Positions 21,692 through 33,080 of a stretch of DNA of 64,000 nt are shown piece by piece (position 1 is the first letter of the stretch; the number at the start of each line of letters is the position of its first letter). The stretch covers positions 1 to 64,000 of the forward strand of contig JANVFP010000013.1 in the NCBI GenBank assembly GCA_027919835.1. The letters run 5' to 3'. The stretch comes from Lentinula raphanica (taxonomy: Eukaryota > Basidiomycota > Agaricomycetes > Agaricales > Omphalotaceae). The position numbers and the translations under genes are program-made. The notes beneath the pieces are model-generated. The model was not told the origin of the DNA. It was given only the letters and a program-made list of their open reading frames with translations, and ran no database searches.

Positions 21692-24600
21692 GATACTGTA
21701 AAGCTTTTGTAAAAAGACCTGATGAGTTATCCAGGAGCTTTTGAAAATAGTTGTGACGACACAGAGGGGGCTCCGGAAATGGCTCCGGGGGGTGGGCATG
21801 CCTGTCACCACCTGTCACATCTGACCTATATTTACTGTTTTGGGTAGTTAATAATTATCCAGATATTAAATAAGCGGTACATTTGTAAAAAATCCTGATA
21901 AACTATAAAAATTCAAAAAAACCCCAAAAAACCTAATTAGGTCAAATCGGGGTATGTAAACAAAATAGCCTTATATGGTAAAAAATGCTGTAGGATCTAT
22001 CTAGGTGCTAAAAATAGCCAAAAAAAATCACTAAAAATGCTAAAAATATGTAGGAATGGTATATAGCCTATTGCAGATCCAGGCATCCAAAAATTACCAA
22101 AAAAGGAAATTTTTGATGATGATGTCATCTTGTAGCAAAAAATCTGAAAAAAATCCTAAAAATAGTCAAAAAATTCAGGGGTGCCTTGTTGGCCCTGAAA
22201 ATGCAAAATAAAAAAAAATACGCGACAAGTGTAAAAATTTTCATCACTCCAAATCATTCCAAATCCACTATACAGTCAGTATATATGATGTATATGCTAT
22301 ATTTAGCATCCTAGTACCTTTATTGAGCTAAAAATAGAACTTGATCTCATCTGATAGCAAAAAATCTGAAAAAATCATAAAAAATACTCAAAAAATTCAG
22401 GGGTGCCTTATTGGCCCTGAAAATGCAAAATAAAAAAATTTACACGACACAATTGAAAAACAACATCACTCCAAATCATACCAAATCCACTACACAGTCA
22501 GTATATATCATGTATATACTATTTATAGCACCCCTAGTACCCTCAATCACTTATATCACTCAAGAATCCTACCAAACTGAATGATTTGGGGTATTAAATA
22601 TATTGTACATGATATTTTTAACACACCTAGTACCCTTGATGACTCAGAACAATTTATATTACTCAATATGTTCAGTACACTTAACACTCATCAAACCTCA
22701 CACATGAAAACTCATAACAGTACTTATATGTATTATACTTAACACAGTTGACAATGAAAATACTTAAAACAGTGTTGTCAGTCACTATACTTAACACACT
22801 TAACAGTCAAAAAGTCGGAACAATGTTACTTTATATACATAACACACTCATTGTTATACTATAACACACTTATAACAACGAGTTTTGGGCGCTTATGGGC
22901 GCTTATTTGGTGTTTTTGAGTCGAAATTCATTAATAGCACACTCAATAATGTTTGTCTGGGCTCTATACTGTGTCAGGATGTTGTCTATATCATATTCTT
23001 CTAGATACAATTCAGAGAACTCGAAAATTCAACCTGTCGGGTTAGCTATATTGTGATCTTTTGAAATATAACAGTGTTTTATGTAAATGTCAATGCATAT
23101 GTCCATGTAATGCAAGTATACTGATGGTGGTTCATGAGGGAATCACTCCTACAGTCTACTAGAAGTGTCTGGACATGGTTCAGATACTCACTATGACTAT
23201 TGGACTCTGTGATATATATGTACATGTTTCATGTACACTATAGATGTCTACACCTACATGTAACAATAGATGTCATATTCAATGACCCCCATTACAGATC
23301 TCTTGGCTGTATCACATAGAGTTAGCATGGAATAGGTTGTAGGATGACTCTTTCCATGACCCAGTAGCAGTTTGACTTCATAACATGGGTGTATGCATTG
23401 ACATTTACATAAAACACTGTTATATCACAAAATATCACAATATAGCCAGCCCCACAGGCTGTAATCTTGAGTTCTCCAAATTGTATCAAGTGTAGTATGA
23501 TATAAACAACATCCTTACACAGTATAAACCCCACACAAAAATTATTGAGTGTGCTATTAAAGAATTTCGACTCAAAAATACCAAATAAGCGCCCATAAGC
23601 GCCCAAAACTTGTTGTTATAAGTGTGTTGTAGTATAACAATGAGTGTGTTATGTATATCAAGTAACATTATTCCGACTTTTTGACTGTTAAGTGTGTTAA
23701 GTATAGTGACTGATAACACTGTTTTGAGTATTTTCATTGCCAACTGTGTTAAGTATGATACATATAAGTACTGTTCTGAGTTTTAGTGTGTTAAATGTGA
23801 TGAGTACTAAGTATACTGAACATATTGAGTGATATAAATTGTTCTGAGTTTTTAAGGGTACTAGGTGTGCTAAAAATACCATGTACATTACATTTACTCA
23901 ATGTTGTCAGTTTGGTAGGATTCTTGAGTGATATAAGTGATTGAGGGCACTAGGGATGCTATAAATAGTATATACATGATATATACTAACTATATAGTAA
24001 ATTTGATAAGATTTGGAATGATGTTGTTTTTCAATTGTGTCATGTAAATTTTTTTATTTTGCATTTTCAGGGCCAATGAGGCACCCCTGAATTTTTTGAG
24101 TATTTTTTATGATTTTTTCAGATTTTTTGCTACCAGATGAGATCAAGTTCTATTTTTAGCCCAATGAGGGTACTAGGATGCTAAATATAGCATATACATT
24201 ATATATACTGACTATATAGTGGATTTGGTATGATTTGGAGTGACAAAAATTTTTACACTTGTCGCGTGTTTTTTTTATTTTGCATTTCCAGGGCCAACAA
24301 GGCACCCCTGAATTTTTTGACTATTTTTAGGATTTTTTTCAGATTTTTTGCTACAAGATGACATCATCATCAAAAAAATTTCCTTTTTTGGTAATTTTTG
24401 GATGCCTGGATCTGCAATAGGCTATATACCATTCCTACATATTTTTAGCATTTTTAGTGATTTTTTTTGGCTATTTTTAGCACCTAGATAGATCCTACAG
24501 CATTTTTTACCATATAAGGCTATTTTGTTTACATACCCCAATTTGACCTAATTAGGTTTTTTTGGGTTTTTTTGAATTTTTATAGTTTATCAGGATTTTT

Positions 24601-24796
24601 TACAAATGTACTGCTTATTTAATATCTGGATAATTATTAATTACCCAAAACAGTAAATATAGGTCAGATGTGACAGGTGGTGACAGGCATGCCCACCCCC
24701 CGGAGCCATTTCCGGAGCCCCCTCTGTGTCGTCACAACTATTTTCAAAAGCTCCTGGATAACTCATCAGGTCTTTTTACAAAAGCTTCACAGTATC
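21692..24796. mobile_element. 3.1-kb foldback element with ~1.4-kb inverted arms
   Basis: Left arm (21692 to about 23110) and right arm (about 23375 to 24796) are near-identical reverse complements, leaving a loop of about 260 bp. Ends read GATACTGT...ACAGTATC, with CT on both sides as a possible 2-bp duplication. Distinct landmarks are the CTCCGGAAATGGCTCCGG block near each end and the GGGCGCTTATGGGCGC motif. The arms are AT-rich and contain no conserved ORF. It sits between the Tnp2 gene and the Spt5-like gene of the giant transposon. Its superfamily is not recognised. Confidence 0.85.
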
Positions 24797-24944
24797 CTGT
24801 GGTTGTTGGGAGTGCGTCTTTTCGGATTGTGCTGTTCGAACTTCGCGATACAAATCACATATAGTCATTGACATGGATCAGGATACAGGAAAGTTGAATC
24901 AATAGCGATACTCCGTAAATTCACATTGCAGTATGTACATAGCA

Positions 24945-27900
24945 TTAAGCACGACGAGGTCTGATATCTACAGGAGAATAAGAAAACTCTGCTCTGACTT
25001 CACGCAGAAGCTCTGTAGACCACTTCCGTTCCTCCGCAGACTCCTTCACAAATTCGAGATCGTCAGGGTGCATGTCAAGGAGTTCATGTCCTTTGCTTTC
25101 CTTGTGTCCGGAACGGTCAACCGTGATCGTAACGAGACAGTGGTTATCCTCCTTCTTCTCCTTCTCGTAAAAATGGTGCACTCGACGAACCAATTTCCCA
25201 ATGTGTTCAGGCTGATTCCTCGCAACCACCATCAAACCTTTTTCCGTAGCTGGTTTGGCTTGTGAGCGAAAGCAGATGATGGAGATGAGAGGAACCTGGA
25301 TCATCTTGGAAGGCGTGGGTCGATGAATTATACCGATACCATTTTCGCTGGCTGTGCTCTCGACAAAAATACCATCCTTCTTATTGAGAGTGTCCAGTCC
25401 TCCCCCCCTGATATCGACCTTGATTGGAATTCCCAGTAGTTTGGGATTGAGAAGCCAATGGTCAGGCGGCGGTGGAGGTGGAGGTTCCGGAGAAGGGCTA
25501 CGAAACGGTAGAAGGGACGGAGAAGCGGGAGTCCACGGCAATGGTGACCTTGAAACTCCTGTTTGAGAAACAGGATTCGGAGTTACATGTCCTGGAGTCT
25601 GGGGAAAGGATGCGTCTCGCCCCGGGGTCAAACTTGATGGATTCGAGGCGGCGCAGAATAGTACTTCCTGCTCCAGATCACCATCGGTGAGTTGTTCAGG
25701 GGAATCAGAGAAATCGGAGTCGTCGAGTTGGCATCGGTATTGTTCATCTGGCAGGTAGAATGATTGGCGGGCTGTAGGCAAGAAAACTTCGCATAAACGC
25801 TTTTTTGAGCTGAGAATCATTTGAGCATTCAACACATCACTGGACTGGAGCATTACTTACTCAGAGAATCTGAGTGCATCATAGTCCACCTTCACCAATT
25901 GGCTAGAAGGAGTGACGGTAAAAACACGTCGTTCCACGGTGAGAATGAGTCCGCTTCGCTTTCCGCGGAGAGACGGTTCAACGGGATAACGGTTGACGTC
26001 CTTCACGAGCCCATACTGGCCTTTATAATCTCCATGTACAAATTTGACAAGGAATCCGAGCCATGGCACAGATCCAGTGCGCATTGCCTCGATGGACGAA
26101 CTGATGCTGAATTCCTTCAATTGGTGACCTTCAAGTGGGCGATATGTTATCAAAGGCGCTCGAGTACTGTACGACTGTTAGTTGACAGTGTATGGACGCA
26201 ACGGGTCACTCACTGTCGTTCACAAACTGCAGCATGGTCAATGTCAATGGAACACCTATATCTGGGAACCCATAACGAAAGACAAAGCCCGCCTCGAAAG
26301 TCGCGTCGGACGTTCTTCACGATAGCGCTGTTGTTCATGAAGCGGCCGGACTGTATGGTAACCTCAACATCCTTCCAAGGTACTTCGACATTGAACTGTT
26401 GTTGATGGCGTTGGAGTGGCTGATGATCCATCAATAACCTTCGCGTACTGAGTTCGGTTTAGCTGCATGTGGACACACGGATTTGGATCCAGCTCACCTT
26501 CTCTCTCTTACGGTATGATAACCGACAACGCACTCCTGCTTGTTAGGGAGACTAACAGTGATAGAGAGTGATCTGGTGGAATTCACTGCAACATCTTTGA
26601 TGACACCGGTTGAGCCTACATGAGGCCCAGACACCAGCATAACTTCCACGTCGAGCCAAGGAACTTTGGTATGCGAGTAATCGGGTACGGCGAGCATCAC
26701 TGAATTTGCGTGAACGCGAAAATCCTGATGCAAAAATGTAAGTACAGTTTCCACGGAACAGCGGTTACTCACCAATCCATTCGTATCTTGACCAATACAG
26801 ATCCCCAGGAGCGTATCACATTTCCCCACGACAAATCCCTTTTTCCCTATATGAACTCCAGCTACTACTTCAATATACTGGCCCAAGAGAATTTCCTTCT
26901 CCAGATTTCGTATGAGAATTGGCCATCTTTCACCTTCGATATCGACCTCGCATGCAGGATCGGATCGAGGAGTTTTCGGAATGAAGGATATCACTGTTCC
27001 GAATCGTTGACCTTCGTCTGAGTGAATCAGGACTTTCTCTCCAGGCTCGAACTGCCAGAACGAGGGTAAAGGCATGGAGGACATCTCGATCAAGTGGCCA
27101 GCGCCAGCCAATGATTTTGCATCCATGAAAAGACGGCATATGGAGGGAGGGATTTCTCGAGCAGGACATAGCGAGATAGAGTTGAAAACTTTGACCTGAA
27201 GACCGTACTCGAATCGCCAGGACTTGTAAGAAAATACATGGTCTCGTTTGTGTCGTATGAGTTCATCTTGGACGCATTTTGCAGGATTGAAGAGTTGGGG
27301 AGGAGGGCGAGATGGCAGCTTGCGTTTAGAAGAGAGAGAAGGTGCGGAAGGACCATCTTCATCGGTGAAGTGAAGACGAGGCACAACCATGACGCGAACG
27401 CCTCTGATTGAAGCTTCATCACGGAAATCATCGACTACGAGTCCGATGTCGCCCTTGTAAAGACCCAGTTTGATCTGAACCCATTGACCAGGAACGAACA
27501 CAGGTTCTGTGTCATTCGATGGGATAGTGAGACATCGGTTCAGTTCCGCTTCGGGTACGATAGCTAGCGTAGATAGCTTGAGATCTGAATACTCGCGAAG
27601 AACTTCTCTAAGCGAGCTAATGCCTGATCTAGTGAAGCTAGCCTCCAGATAGAGATAACCAACGTCACGGGGGTTGTAAAACGCCGCTCGTAGTTCGAGC
27701 GACAAGCTTTCGTGCCTCATCATGAGTTCATATACAAGGAAATACTCTTGTCGAGGCTGAAGACATGAGATTGAGTGTGTAGACTTGCCAGAAAGCAAAA
27801 CGAAACACTCACAGTGCATTTGACTCGCCAAAGGGGCCAATCCTGTCCTTGAAACCATACTCGACTAGAAAGATCTTCTGGTACGTCTGTAGGGGTGATG

Positions 27901-28233
27901 AAGTCTCTATGGATATAGGTGTTTTCGATATGTCCCACGAGCGCGTCTAGCCTTGTGGTACGAGGGGAGTTGAGAGTTTGTGAAGGGGTAGGTCGACTCA
28001 GTATGCTTGATAGTTCTAAGTTCGAATCGGCAGGTTCAGAGGACGAATGAGGCTCTGTAATCACCGTCAAAATTGGCCAAGTCAGAACAAAAAAACGTAC
28101 CTTCTACATCGACCTGGTCCTCGAACCCACTATTGCCCTCAACGTCAGTGAAATACTCCTCATCACTGTCTTGAGCCTCTAGATCGATAAACTGGTCCTT
28201 CGTGAGTTCCTCCATTGCAACGCCACTGGCCAT
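24945..28233 (-). CDS. Spt5-like multi-KOW protein (giant element cargo)
   Basis: Multi-exon gene resembling transcription elongation factor Spt5. After an acidic N-terminus (QDSDEEYFTDVEG) comes an NGN-like region (EYFLVYELMMRHESLSLELRA ... GYLYLEASF). At least five KOW-like units follow: GQWVQIKLGLYKGDIGLVVD, GQYIEVVAGVHIGKKGFVVG, DVEVMLVSGPHVGSTGVIKD, DVEVTIQSGRFMNNSAIVKN and VKFVHGDYKGQYGLVKD. The C-terminal exon is Pro/Ser-rich and ends in a charged region. Likely introns include one at about 28102-28056 (GTACGT...TACAG) and one ending near 27760. Genuine Spt5 binds RNA polymerase II through NGN. This shorter, divergent protein is more likely an element-carried paralogue; its job is unknown. 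Confidence 0.75.
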
Positions 28234-28399
28234 TCAAGTCGAATTTTGAATACCTGATTTTTCTTCATTATTGGTGGTCCTGACTTTAAGCAAAGTGTTA
28301 GTTTCACTCGTGATACTCAGTAGGCTTTAAATCATACTTGATTAATACAAGATGCTACGGTACTCTATTTATTGTTGAATAGTTGCCACCCAACATATG

Positions 28400-28641
28400 C
28401 AGGTGGAAGTTGGAGAAGAAGAAACGAGAAATTGCTCATATGACTGACGCTGCGTGATGAGTGCTCACGCGTCAGATTCGCCCACGAAAATGGAAGGTAG
28501 TTCACAGATCGTTCTGTCTAGAACCTATTGGCGCCGTGAACTAGTTTCCATTTTCGTGGGCGAATCTGACGCGTGAGCACTCATCACGCAGCGTCAGTCA
28601 TATGAGCAATTTCTCGCTTCTTCGATTCGAACTTCCACCTG
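28400..28641. repeat. Hairpin element of about 240 bp
   Basis: Near-perfect inverted arms of about 98 bp (28400-28497 and 28544-28641) with ends CAGGTGGAAGTT and its complement. Weaker pairing extends about 20 bp further out. No clear target duplication. It separates the divergent ends of the Spt5-like gene and the downstream WD40 gene. Confidence 0.8.
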
Positions 28642-29138
28642 TCTTTGTCGGTGGTCAGCTATGCACTGAGTTTTAACCTCTCATTCAGTCATAAGTAGAG
28701 GTAGACATGTATACTACCTATGGATATTACAAGCTAAGCTCAAACAATAGTTAAGATTATCGAGAAGACCTGGAAATCCAGAAATCGTTATGCAAGTTCG
28801 TTCTGCGCATCAGCCTCCCCGAAGTCAATATGCACGATGCCTCAGAAAAAGCAGAGCTCGTCCTCCTCAATCCTCCGAAGTGAAGCTGTCGATGGGTATG
28901 TTCCTATCACAAAGTTGGGAAGAATTTGACGCTGAAAGGGTTGATGCAGAGCGTCCGTCATATGTCGATTACAAAAAGAAGGGAGATGATATAACATACG
29001 GAGAGGTTTGAGAGCACATCAGGTATGTGGTTTAGAGAAATTTGAGATGCTCAAGAGTTCGAGTCATCCACTGACGTCCATAACTTAGGACCGGGAATTC
29101 CTATCCGAATATCAGCAATGCTTCGCTACAGACGCGAA
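28642..29138. other. Region between hairpin and WD40 gene
   Basis: No confident gene. A 73-codon plus-strand ORF at 28790-29011 has no recognisable feature beyond a charged C-terminus (WEEFDAERVDAERPSYVDYK) and could be one exon of a small gene. Confidence 0.3.
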
Positions 29139-30576
29139 TCAACCTACCAAGATGTTCTCCAAGACGAATAATCCAGACAGGATCACCAATAACATCCAAT
29201 GGACCTCCTCCCAAATGTTTATCTGCGTCGAAGTCTCTCTTGGAGTGGTCACAACTCTCTCCCAAATCTGTATCTCTGGTCTCTTCACATTCTCTCCTGA
29301 AAGCCCCACAAAAATCAAAGGAACACCGCAAGATTCAATCGTCTGAATCGGTGTCAGTGGTTTTCGTATCGTTGGAGAAAAACTCTTACCGAAATGGACT
29401 GAACCCAGTCCCTGATACCAACATGGATTCTATCGGTTACTTCTCCTGTGCGGCGATCGAACATGTATATCGCGCCGTGGTCACTACCGCTGACGATGGT
29501 ACTTGTACCATCGAGAAAGGCGACGTTACGAGATCTGCGCTCTCTGTGCGGGACTTCGAAAGTCTTCACTCTCTCCGTCCCGCCCATCTTGAACAGAGCG
29601 ACTCCTTCGGATACATCGTCGAGGATAAGAGCATCATCTTTAGTGTTGAGGATGGCATGACCTCTATAGGTGAGTTAGCACAACACTTGAGCGTCTTTCC
29701 AGTACTCACATTACTATGCCTGTCGTCTTTGACTTCAAGATTTTGCCTGCGTCGTCTAGAATATAACTTAGTGGCCAAAGTAAGTTCAAGTCTTCATGTC
29801 TGTTGTCTCTGTACTCACATAACGCCGTCTTCTCTACCAAAGGACCATAGTTCTGGCCCTCGCACGCCGACCTGCCCGAACGCGACCGCCTGCGGCCAGT
29901 GCCTGACAATTGAGACAGACTTGACCGTACGAGGCACCATCCCCTCGTCGATCACGAATCTGTGGATGACCTCAGCGCGATGTACAACAGCAAGCTGGCC
30001 CGAGTTGGTGTCGTAAGCCATCGCAGTGATCTCATCACCATTGGACCCTCCCTCAAGCCTCTTGCAGTAGATCTCGGAGAACTATTTGGTTCGTCAGATC
30101 CTATATACTCATCTGCGTTCCGATGATGAACTCACCCCATCTCTGGTTTTATTTCGTTGCCAGATGCATAGAAAGCCATGCTCTGTGCCATAGGCCAGTC
30201 CCTCATCCTCGTTATCAGCGCGTGTAAGCCAAACTATGGCTGTCGTGATACCTCGATCTGATACTCCCGTCGGGCAAGCGAGTGGTTTTTCATTCGACAC
30301 TTGCCAGATCTTTGTCCCGCCTTCGCCTATGCAAATGTGAGTGATACAGTTTCGAAAAAATGATGCAGATGCAAGGAACTCACCTCCAGAAGCCAAATAG
30401 AAACCTAATGGGTGTGCTGCAATGCAAGCCACGGCTCCGTAGTGGCCTCTCAAAACTCCGCGTAGGCTATACTTATGTTGCTCGCTGGTGATAGCGTTGG
30501 GATTGGCTTGAAAAATGTTCATTTGGTCTTTTGAGTTCGTGTTCTCGGTATAGCTTCTTTTATCTCTGGAATCCAC
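29139..30576 (-). CDS. WD40-repeat protein (giant element cargo)
   Basis: Intron-rich minus-strand gene. Exon translations show WD40 blades: LRGHYGAVACIAAHPLGFYLASGG spliced to GGTKIWQV; TTAIVWLTRA...GFLCIWQRN; DEITAMAYDTNSGQLAVVHR; and RNVAFLDGTSTIVSGSDHG followed by AIYMFDRRTGEVTDRIHVG. The last exon ends in a hydrophobic stretch (VHWMLLVILSGLFVLENIL) that could be a membrane anchor. About five introns with GTGAGT- or GTAAGA-type donors are needed; one joins GG|EGGTKIW near 30330-30385. WD40 propellers are protein-binding scaffolds. Partner and role are unknown. The start at 30576 (MDSRDKRSYTEN) is the first plausible ATG. Confidence 0.75.
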
Positions 30577-30829
30577 CTTCAGCTTATTGTTCTTTTGCAG
30601 AACAAAGCCGGGATTCTTATCAATCTAGCGCCGTCTTCTTGCTCTTTCACGAGTAGGGTCGAAGCTGGTCGAAGCGAATACGGGATCATGTGTGACATCG
30701 TCTATTGTTTTTTGATCTCCAGAAATCGAACATATGAAGGCATTCGTTAGTCTTTGATCCCATATCCACCCATCCACTTACTTGAAACTTCATACCTTCA
30801 CTTTGCGCCGGCGCACATAATCACCACTC

Positions 30830-31563
30830 ATGGCTTCGCTCCCTACTACCGAGTCCTCACCCACCCCTACATTCACTACCTCGAGGACTGCTGCGCGTCC
30901 TCGAGTAATTCCTCTATTTGCAACTTCCGTCATTCGTCGACGCCGACGTCCTCTCTCTTTACACCATAATTTGCCTCCTAAACCTTATATACGTCACAGA
31001 CCCACGCCTGTTAATACTTCCTCTTCCTCTGGTACTTCAACTGAAGAGCCAGGTTCTCCCCTCACGCCGATCGAGGATACATTTTCAACCTTTGTCGATT
31101 CCAATAATCCCCCGGACGCACGTCCGATCTTCATTCCTAAACCTAACAATCCTAACATCAACAATATTGGTTGGGCGTCCGCTTCCTTGAAAGCTTATCG
31201 TGTATGTGATTCTCTTGTGCTCTCATTTTTGAGTATCAAGCTGACGTCGGTTTTGTAGACTCAAGCCAGGGAGGCGGTAGAACATTATCTTGATCATCAT
31301 GTCCCTTTTGCCTCACAAGATACGGCCGCGCTTGAAAAAGCTATTGAACATGCAAGTTGCTCCTCTAAATAACATTCCCATGATTCATTGCTGAACTACT
31401 ATGATATCAGGTTGAGTCTGCTGTGGCGTTCTTCAGAGCTTACGAAGACCATTGGGCAGCAAAGCTTCTTCTCAAAGATCAGTTAAAGAGTGTGAAAGAC
31501 ACTCGGACCAAAGCTGAAGCGCGCAAGGGAAAGAAGCAGAAGGAGAAGGAACAGGAAAAGTAG
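30830..31563 (+). CDS. Small conserved-looking hypothetical protein (cargo)
   Basis: Three exons, 30830-31201, 31259-31351 and 31411-31563, join in frame to a 205-residue protein. Each exon is a whole number of codons. The first intron is GT-AG. The second starts with GC (CAT|GCAAGT) and ends TATCAG, a GC-AG intron. The N-terminus is Ser/Thr/Pro- and Arg-rich. The middle is helical (TQAREAVEHYLDHH; AVAFFRAYEDHWAAKLLLKD) and the C-terminus is a lysine-rich tail (KARKGKKQKEK-like). No domain recognised. The good frame conservation across splice sites supports a real gene. Confidence 0.65.
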
Positions 31564-31783
31564 GCCGTACTGTAGTATTGGAAAATATCGCTTAGAGAAA
31601 ATCGTATTGTCTTTTCGTACACCAAAAAGGCTGCCCTGAACTCCGACGTGGATGCGATTGAGAAGCGTCGAGTTCGATGTAACGTAGGCGTCAATTAAGC
31701 GGTGCGTCAATTCCGATGACTCGTAATTGCAATTGAGGCTCAGTTCTCATTGTTCTCACTACTACTATTACTGCAGGGTCCTC

Positions 31784-32332
31784 ATGGAAAAATCTGTGAT
31801 AAAAGCAAGAAAATCACAGATAAAGAAATCAGACCCCACCCAACTCGCAAAATCCTCACCTGCAGCTGGCTGCTTCCACACTCCTTTCGTTATGCCACGA
31901 ACACGCAAGTCCATTCCTGATGTAAGTGTTTTTATATTATTTGGATTCTCCTCTAACTTCTCTACAAAGGCATCCGTCTCCTTCCAAGTGAGAGGATTCC
32001 ATATCTCGACAAATAACACGACCACCCGAATCAAAGTCTCTACCGATTCCACTCGCCCCCCGCGCCATCATGATGTAATCCGCGTCCCACTTGTAGAGTC
32101 CCGTTTTGTCGGTTGGGATGATACCCAAGCTCATATTCACGATATTGACGTTATGTACCGTCGATGTCGGTATAGGGTGTTCTTCCAGCGACACCAATAC
32201 CTACCCACGAATGGGTTCCTCGGTATCCAGGGAGATCTCATTGTGATGCGTGTCGGATCCAAGAATACTGAAAACGTAGTCAACGCTCGTAAGGGTGACA
32301 GCGGTCGCATTCGTACTCTTGCTCAACGGTAA
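31784..32332 (+). CDS. Hypothetical protein, possibly two exons (cargo)
   Basis: A plus-strand frame runs open to 32332. An intron at 31922-31969 (GTAAGT...CAAAG) is plausible and keeps the frame. The C-terminal half reads like a compact domain (DIDVMYRRCRYRVFFQRH ... NGFLGIQGDLIVMRVGSKN), ending RIRTLAQR. I do not recognise the family. The N-terminal limit is uncertain; MPRTRKSIPD within the frame is an alternative start. Confidence 0.5.
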   Translation: MEKSVIKARKSQIKKSDPTQLAKSSPAAGCFHTPFVMPRTRKSIPDVSVFILFGFSSNFSTKASVSFQVRGFHISTNNTTTRIKVSTDSTRPPRHHDVIRVPLVESRFVGWDDTQAHIHDIDVMYRRCRYRVFFQRHQYLPTNGFLGIQGDLIVMRVGSKNTENVVNARKGDSGRIRTLAQR

Positions 32333-32616
32333 CATTCACATCACCTCACCTTCATTCGTTACTGATAATGTTACAAGCATTGCACCTCATTTGGCTACCT
32401 TTCAATTCGAAGAGGGTCGACGGATTAGAACATTCATACATCTGTGAATGAAGTTGTAGACCTTTGTAGACTCTCGTAGACGCTTCATTATGATATGATA
32501 TGCTCTGAATAGCCCCTGAAAAATCGGAACGACGAGAACAATAGAATAACCCTCCTAAATTCTCGGAACAATGAAATAATTGAGAGAAGCAAGCAGAAAT
32601 ATAACGCATTATGTTA

Positions 32617-32880
32617 TGTACGCCCACTCCTCTGCTAAACACTTATCACTGCTGATCGAAAGAACAGGGGCGCCCGGATCGCGTCGAAAAGACAATAGCG
32701 GAGGCAGGACAGGGCAGGACATCGGCTCCACTCGAAAGTGGGGTGCCAAATGGGAACAGCCTGGAACAGCCGGAACTAACATGTACGCCCACTCCTGTCG
32801 AATGCTTATCATTACTGACTGAAAGAACAGAGATGCCCAGGATCGCGTCAAAAAGACAATAGCTGAGGCAGGACATCTGA
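32617..32880. repeat. Two direct repeats of about 100 bp
   Basis: Units near 32617-32722 and 32782-32880 start TGTACGCCCACTCC and contain AAAGAACAG, GGATCGCGTC and AAAGACAATAGC. They are about 165 bp apart with some divergence. No gene is seen between 32333 and 33080 apart from this repeat. Confidence 0.75.
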
Positions 32881-33080
32881 TCCAGCCTAATTCACTCTAT
32901 TGATAAACTCCGAAAAGATAATTAGTGAGTCGTCATTGACCTCTTCAATGAATCAGGATAACGACAAATACTCTGTTCAAAAAAAATTTCCGTTCATCTT
33001 TCTCTATCAGCCTGGTGCTTAGTTTTTTTCCACCACACTCTTTAGGCAATTTTACTTCATCTCTTTCCAACTCGTCCAGC

